A stretch of DNA of 64,000 nt, taken from contig NZ_LXLV01000026.1 of NCBI RefSeq assembly GCF_001757995.1, positions 1 to 64,000 on the forward strand. Direction: 5' to 3'. This document shows positions 60,261-64,000 of the stretch, piece by piece; position 1 is the first letter of the stretch; each line of letters begins with the position of its first letter. The notes below the pieces were generated by a model. That model searched no databases, had not been told where the DNA came from, and saw only the letters and a list, made by a program, of their open reading frames with translations. The position numbers and the translations under genes were made by a program. Origin of the DNA: Bacillus mycoides. GTDB taxonomy: Bacteria > Bacillota > Bacilli > Bacillales > Bacillaceae_G.

Positions 60261-61970
60261 ATGGAGAAAACGAAGTTACCTTGGGATGAATTTTTTTCAC
60301 TCAATAAAGATGTGAACAATACTTTCTTTACACCAGAAGATTTTTCAGGGGATGAAGATTTAATTGCAAAAACGACAGAACAATTCGTTAAACAAGAAAT
60401 TGTTCCACAAATTGAGAACATTGAACAACATAACTATAAAGTTTCTCGTCAATTATTTGAGAAAGCAGGGGAACTTGGATTATTAGGCATTGAGGTACCA
60501 GAAGATTATGGCGGGTTCGAGTTAGGAAAGGCTGTCTCAGGTCTTGTAGCAGAGAAAATGGGTTACGCTGGTGCATTTAGCGTTTCTTTTAATATACACG
60601 CCGGTGTCGGTACATTGCCTTACATATATTACGGAACGAAAGAACAGAAAGAAAAATATTTACCAAAAATCGCATCGGGAGAATGGATTGGGGCTTATGC
60701 TTTAACTGAGCCAAATGCTGGTTCTGATGCATTAAGTGCAAAAACGAGTGCAGTATTGAATGAAGAGGGTACTGCTTGGAAGTTGAACGGTGAGAAGCAG
60801 TGGATTACAAATGCTCATATGGCAGATGTATACGTTGTTTTTGCGAAGACAAATAAAGGAATGACAGCGTTTATTGTCGAAAGAACATGTGAAGGTGTAT
60901 CAATAGGATTAGAAGAAAAGAAGATGGGGATTAAAGGTTCTTCAACAGCGACGCTTATTTTAGAAGATGTTGTTATCCCTGCTGAAAATGTTTTAGGGGA
61001 AGTTGGGAAAGGGCATCACGTAGCTCTTAATATTCTTAACTTCGCTAGACTAAAACTTGCTTTTGGAAATATTGGAACAGCAAAACAAGCAATCGGTTTG
61101 TCGGTTCAATATGGAAAAGAGAGAAAACAGTTCCAAACTGAATTAGTGGACTTTACGATGATTCAAGAGAAAATTGCCAATATGATTATTTCTACATATG
61201 GAGCAGAAAGTGCAGCTTACCGTACAGCAGGTGTAATTGATGAAGCAATTCATGAGAGTGATGAGGACCTTATGAAAAAAATGTCCCAATTTGCAATTGA
61301 ATGTGCACTGAATAAAGTGAACGCTTCTGAAACACTTGCTTATATCGTAGATGAGGCTGTACAAATTCATGGTGGATACGGTTATATGCAAGAATACGAA
61401 GTAGAACGTTTATATCGTGATGCTAGAATTAGTCGTATTTTTGAAGGGACGAACGAAATTAATAGATTAACAGTTGCTAAAATGTTAATGAAACAATTCG
61501 AGCAAATTGAAGATCATGTAGTAGAAAGTGATATATCAAATGTAGAAAGAAACCATCGTTACATTTTATTATCGAAAAAATTGTTGAAACAATCTTTGAA
61601 AACGCTCTCTAAAACTCCAGGCTTAAAAATTGAGCAAGAGCAAGAATATTCACGCGTATTATCAAATATGTTGACGGACGTGTACGTCATGGAATCAGCA
61701 TTTTTACGTACGAGGAAAGCAATAAGTAAAAATGGCGAGGAAAAAGAGCGTACGAAGCAAATGATAACAGATGTTATTTGTGAAGAAGGATATCGTAAAG
61801 TAGAAGAAGCTGCGATTTCCATTCTTTCAGCAGCTGTCGCAGAAGAACAAAATAGACAAGAAATATTAGCTGAAATCCGTCAATTATTAGTGCCTTTATA
61901 CACGAACGTATTTACGAAAAAGAGAGAAATTGCGAAAGTTATTATAAATCGCGGAAAATATATTGTGTAA
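60261..61970 (+). CDS. acyl-CoA dehydrogenase
   Basis: Flavoprotein of 569 aa introducing a double bond in an acyl-CoA. AYALTEPNAGSDAL and WITNAHMADVYVVFAK line the active site. The C-terminal part has QIHGGYGYMQEYEVERLYRD and the catalytic Glu in RIFEGTNEINR. It has an extra C-terminal region of about 170 residues beyond a standard 380-aa enzyme. Context suggests isobutyryl-CoA (valine pathway), but fatty acyl-CoA is possible. ATG 60261 follows AGGGGG; the open frame upstream spans the stem-loop. Confidence 0.85.
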   Translation: MEKTKLPWDEFFSLNKDVNNTFFTPEDFSGDEDLIAKTTEQFVKQEIVPQIENIEQHNYKVSRQLFEKAGELGLLGIEVPEDYGGFELGKAVSGLVAEKMGYAGAFSVSFNIHAGVGTLPYIYYGTKEQKEKYLPKIASGEWIGAYALTEPNAGSDALSAKTSAVLNEEGTAWKLNGEKQWITNAHMADVYVVFAKTNKGMTAFIVERTCEGVSIGLEEKKMGIKGSSTATLILEDVVIPAENVLGEVGKGHHVALNILNFARLKLAFGNIGTAKQAIGLSVQYGKERKQFQTELVDFTMIQEKIANMIISTYGAESAAYRTAGVIDEAIHESDEDLMKKMSQFAIECALNKVNASETLAYIVDEAVQIHGGYGYMQEYEVERLYRDARISRIFEGTNEINRLTVAKMLMKQFEQIEDHVVESDISNVERNHRYILLSKKLLKQSLKTLSKTPGLKIEQEQEYSRVLSNMLTDVYVMESAFLRTRKAISKNGEEKERTKQMITDVICEEGYRKVEEAAISILSAAVAEEQNRQEILAEIRQLLVPLYTNVFTKKREIAKVIINRGKYIV

Positions 61971-61986
61971 ATAGGAGGAAAGCGAT

Positions 61987-62877
61987 ATGAAAAAGATTGG
62001 TTTTATCGGTTTAGGTAACATGGGTCTTCCAATGTCTAAAAATTTAGTTAAATCAAGTTACACAGTATACGGAGTGGACTTGAATAAAGAAGCCGAAGCT
62101 TCTTTTGAAAAAGAAGGTGGAATTATCGGTTTATCAATCTCGAAACTAGCAGAGACATGCGATGTGATTTTTACAAGCTTACCATCACCTCGTGCTGTTG
62201 AAGCGGTATATTTTGGGGCAGAAGGGTTATTTGAAAATAGTCACTCTAATGTAGTTTTAATTGATACAAGTACAGTATCTCCACAATTAAACAAACAGCT
62301 AGATGAGTCGGCGAAAGAAAAGAAAGTAGACTTTTTAGCAGCGCCTGTTAGTGGCGGGGTAATTGGTGCAGAAAACCGTACATTAACGTTTATGGTTGGT
62401 GGATCAAAAGAGGTATATGAGAAAACTGAATCTGTCATGGAAGTACTTGGAGCGAATGTTTTCCATGTCAGTGAGGAGATTGATAGCGGTACCACTGTTA
62501 AATTAATTAACAATCTATTAATTGGTTTTTATACAGCTGGTGTGAGTGAAGCTTTAACATTAGCGAAAAAGAACAATATGGATTTAGATAAAATGTTTGA
62601 TATTTTAAATGTAAGTTACGGTCAAAGTAGAATTTATGAGCGTAATTATAAAAGTTTCATTGCATCAGAAAATTATGAGCCTGGCTTTACTGTAAATTTA
62701 TTAAAGAAAGATTTAGGATTTGCGGTAGATTTAGCTAAAGAAAGTGAACTTCACTTACCAGTAAGTGAGATGCTATTAAACGTATATGAAGAAGCGAGTG
62801 AGGCAGGATATGGTGAAAACGATATGGCTGCTTTATATAAGAAAGTTAGCGAACAATTAATTTCTAATCAAAAATAG
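61987..62877 (+). CDS. mmsB: 3-hydroxyisobutyrate dehydrogenase
   Basis: NAD-dependent oxidation of 3-hydroxyisobutyrate to methylmalonate semialdehyde, 296 aa. FIGLGNMGLPMSKNL is the Rossmann motif, APVSGGVIGAENRTLTFMVG the substrate loop, and KLINNLLIGFYTAGVSEAL carries the catalytic lysine. AGGAGG gives a strong start. It feeds the following dehydrogenase. Confidence 0.9.
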   Translation: MKKIGFIGLGNMGLPMSKNLVKSSYTVYGVDLNKEAEASFEKEGGIIGLSISKLAETCDVIFTSLPSPRAVEAVYFGAEGLFENSHSNVVLIDTSTVSPQLNKQLDESAKEKKVDFLAAPVSGGVIGAENRTLTFMVGGSKEVYEKTESVMEVLGANVFHVSEEIDSGTTVKLINNLLIGFYTAGVSEALTLAKKNNMDLDKMFDILNVSYGQSRIYERNYKSFIASENYEPGFTVNLLKKDLGFAVDLAKESELHLPVSEMLLNVYEEASEAGYGENDMAALYKKVSEQLISNQK

Positions 62878-62916
62878 TGCACATATAAAAACCATGATAA
62901 AAAAGGAGAGAATATA

Positions 62917-64000
62917 ATGATTACAACTGAAATTAAACGAGTGAAAAATCATATTAATGGCGAATGGGTAGAATCTACTGGTACGGAAGTAGAAGCGGTT
63001 CCGAATCCGGCAACTGGAAAAATCATTGCTTACGTTCCACTTTCTCCAAAAGAAGATGTTGAAAAAGCTGTTGAAGCGGCAAAAGCGGCATATAAAACAT
63101 GGTCTAAAGTGCCAGTTCCAAATCGTTCAAGACAACTATACAAATATCTACAACTGTTACAAAAAAATAAAGATGAGCTTGCAAAAATCATTACGCTAGA
63201 AAACGGTAAAACGCTAACGGATGCAACTGGTGAAGTACAGCGTGGTATTGAAGCGGTAGAACTTGCAACATCAGCACCAAATTTAATGATGGGACAAGCT
63301 CTTCCGAATATTGCTAGTGGAATTGATGGATCGATTTGGCGCTACCCAATCGGAGTTGTTGCGGGTATTACACCGTTTAACTTCCCGATGATGATTCCAT
63401 TATGGATGTTCCCACTTGCAATTGCTTGCGGTAATACATTCGTATTAAAAACATCTGAAAGAACGCCACTTTTAGCAGAGCGACTTGTAGAGTTATTCTA
63501 TGAAGCTGGTTTTCCAAAAGGGGTATTAAATTTAGTACAAGGCGGAAAAGATGTTGTAAATAGTATTTTAGAAAATAAAGATATTCAAGCAGTTTCGTTT
63601 GTTGGCTCTGAGCCAGTGGCACGCTACGTATATGAAACAGGTACAAAAAATGGTAAACGTGTACAAGCGTTAGCAGGTGCGAAAAACCATGCGATTGTTA
63701 TGCCGGATTGCAACCTTGAGAAAACAGTACAAGGTGTAATTGGATCTGCGTTTGCAAGTAGTGGAGAGCGTTGTATGGCATGCTCAGTCGTAGCGGTAGT
63801 AGATGAAATCGCTGATGAGTTCATTGACGTACTAGTAGCAGAGACGAAAAAACTAAAAGTGGGGGATGGTTTCCACGAAGATAATTACGTTGGACCGTTA
63901 ATCCGTGAATCTCATAAAGAACGTGTTTTAGGCTATATTAATAGCGGTGTAGCAGATGGGGCAACTTTATTAGTAGATGGCCGCAAGATTAATGAAGAAG
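62917..64000 (+). CDS. mmsA: methylmalonate-semialdehyde dehydrogenase (CoA-acylating), 3' end outside window
   Basis: The first 361 codons are visible, without a stop. It converts methylmalonate semialdehyde plus CoA into propionyl-CoA. FNGEWVES-like head ([12 protein letters not shown]), [20 protein letters not shown] (cofactor and substrate), and the catalytic Cys in [10 protein letters not shown] match MmsA/IolA. AAAGGAGAG precedes the ATG. In this operon its propionyl-CoA product goes to PrpC. IolA of the inositol pathway is the close alternative name. Confidence 0.9.
   Translation, partial: MITTEIKRVKNHINGEWVESTGTEVEAVPNPATGKIIAYVPLSPKEDVEKAVEAAKAAYKTWSKVPVPNRSRQLYKYLQLLQKNKDELAKIITLENGKTLTDATGEVQRGIEAVELATSAPNLMMGQALPNIASGIDGSIWRYPIGVVAGITPFNFPMMIPLWMFPLAIACGNTFVLKTSERTPLLAERLVELFYEAGFPKGVLNLVQGGKDVVNSILENKDIQAVSFVGSEPVARYVYETGTKNGKRVQALAGAKNHAIVMPDCNLEKTVQGVIGSAFASSGERCMACSVVAVVDEIADEFIDVLVAETKKLKVGDGFHEDNYVGPLIRESHKERVLGYINSGVADGATLLVDGRKINEE

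Overview
The window looks like chromosome of a Bacillus cereus group bacterium (B. cereus / B. thuringiensis / B. anthracis type). It is AT-rich, has strong AGGAGG-type ribosome binding sites and frequent TTG/GTG starts, carries several sporulation genes, and contains dispersed bcr-like intergenic repeats. Gene order around 31-36 kb follows the B. subtilis block yodM-yozD-yodN-yozE-yokU-kamA-yodP-yodQ-yodR-yodS-yodT, with insertions. No rRNA, tRNA or CRISPR was seen.

Left part (1-22.6 kb): a gluconate operon (gntK, gntP, short-form 6-phosphogluconate dehydrogenase) behind a promoter with an operator and a 25-T tract; an azoreductase/MFS pair; an osmolyte-type ABC transporter with the permease fused to its binding protein; an amino-acid permease; a two-gene McrB/McrC-like defence candidate (11.5-15.2 kb); racA; a CNNM/CBS transporter behind a PerR-like box; an aldehyde dehydrogenase; yueI; a soluble sporulation-type histidine kinase; and a DUF4397 protein.

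Middle part (22.8-37.5 kb): the beta-lysine locus. yodT-yodS-yodR-yodQ-ablB form one overlapping operon, then comes a sigma-54 activator (kamR) and a kamA-yokU unit with a -24/-12 promoter. Next are yozE, yodN, an unlisted 51-aa membrane protein, yozD, a coupled trio (Ser/Arg-rich peptide, Hanks-type kinase, Spo0M arrestin), a PAP2 phosphatase, a cation diffusion facilitator and a thioredoxin.

Variable part (37.6-51 kb): a decayed accessory region. It holds a truncated integrase with a nonsense codon, a zinc-ribbon ORF with an amber codon, two decayed C1q/TNF-like genes (one broken at a perfect 24-bp inverted repeat), a GH25 lysozyme, prsA, a YolD-like gene behind a LexA-type box, a gerP-family gene and many small ORFs.

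Right part (51-64 kb): a class A penicillin-binding protein with a repeat-rich tail, an MFS transporter, and an operon joining the 2-methylcitrate cycle (prpC, prpD, prpB) to an acyl-CoA dehydrogenase, 3-hydroxyisobutyrate dehydrogenase and methylmalonate-semialdehyde dehydrogenase. MmsA makes propionyl-CoA and the Prp enzymes consume it. Four copies of one bcr-like repeat lie at 28.2, 46.2, 47.2 and 55.8 kb. One of them now encodes the C-terminus of ablB.
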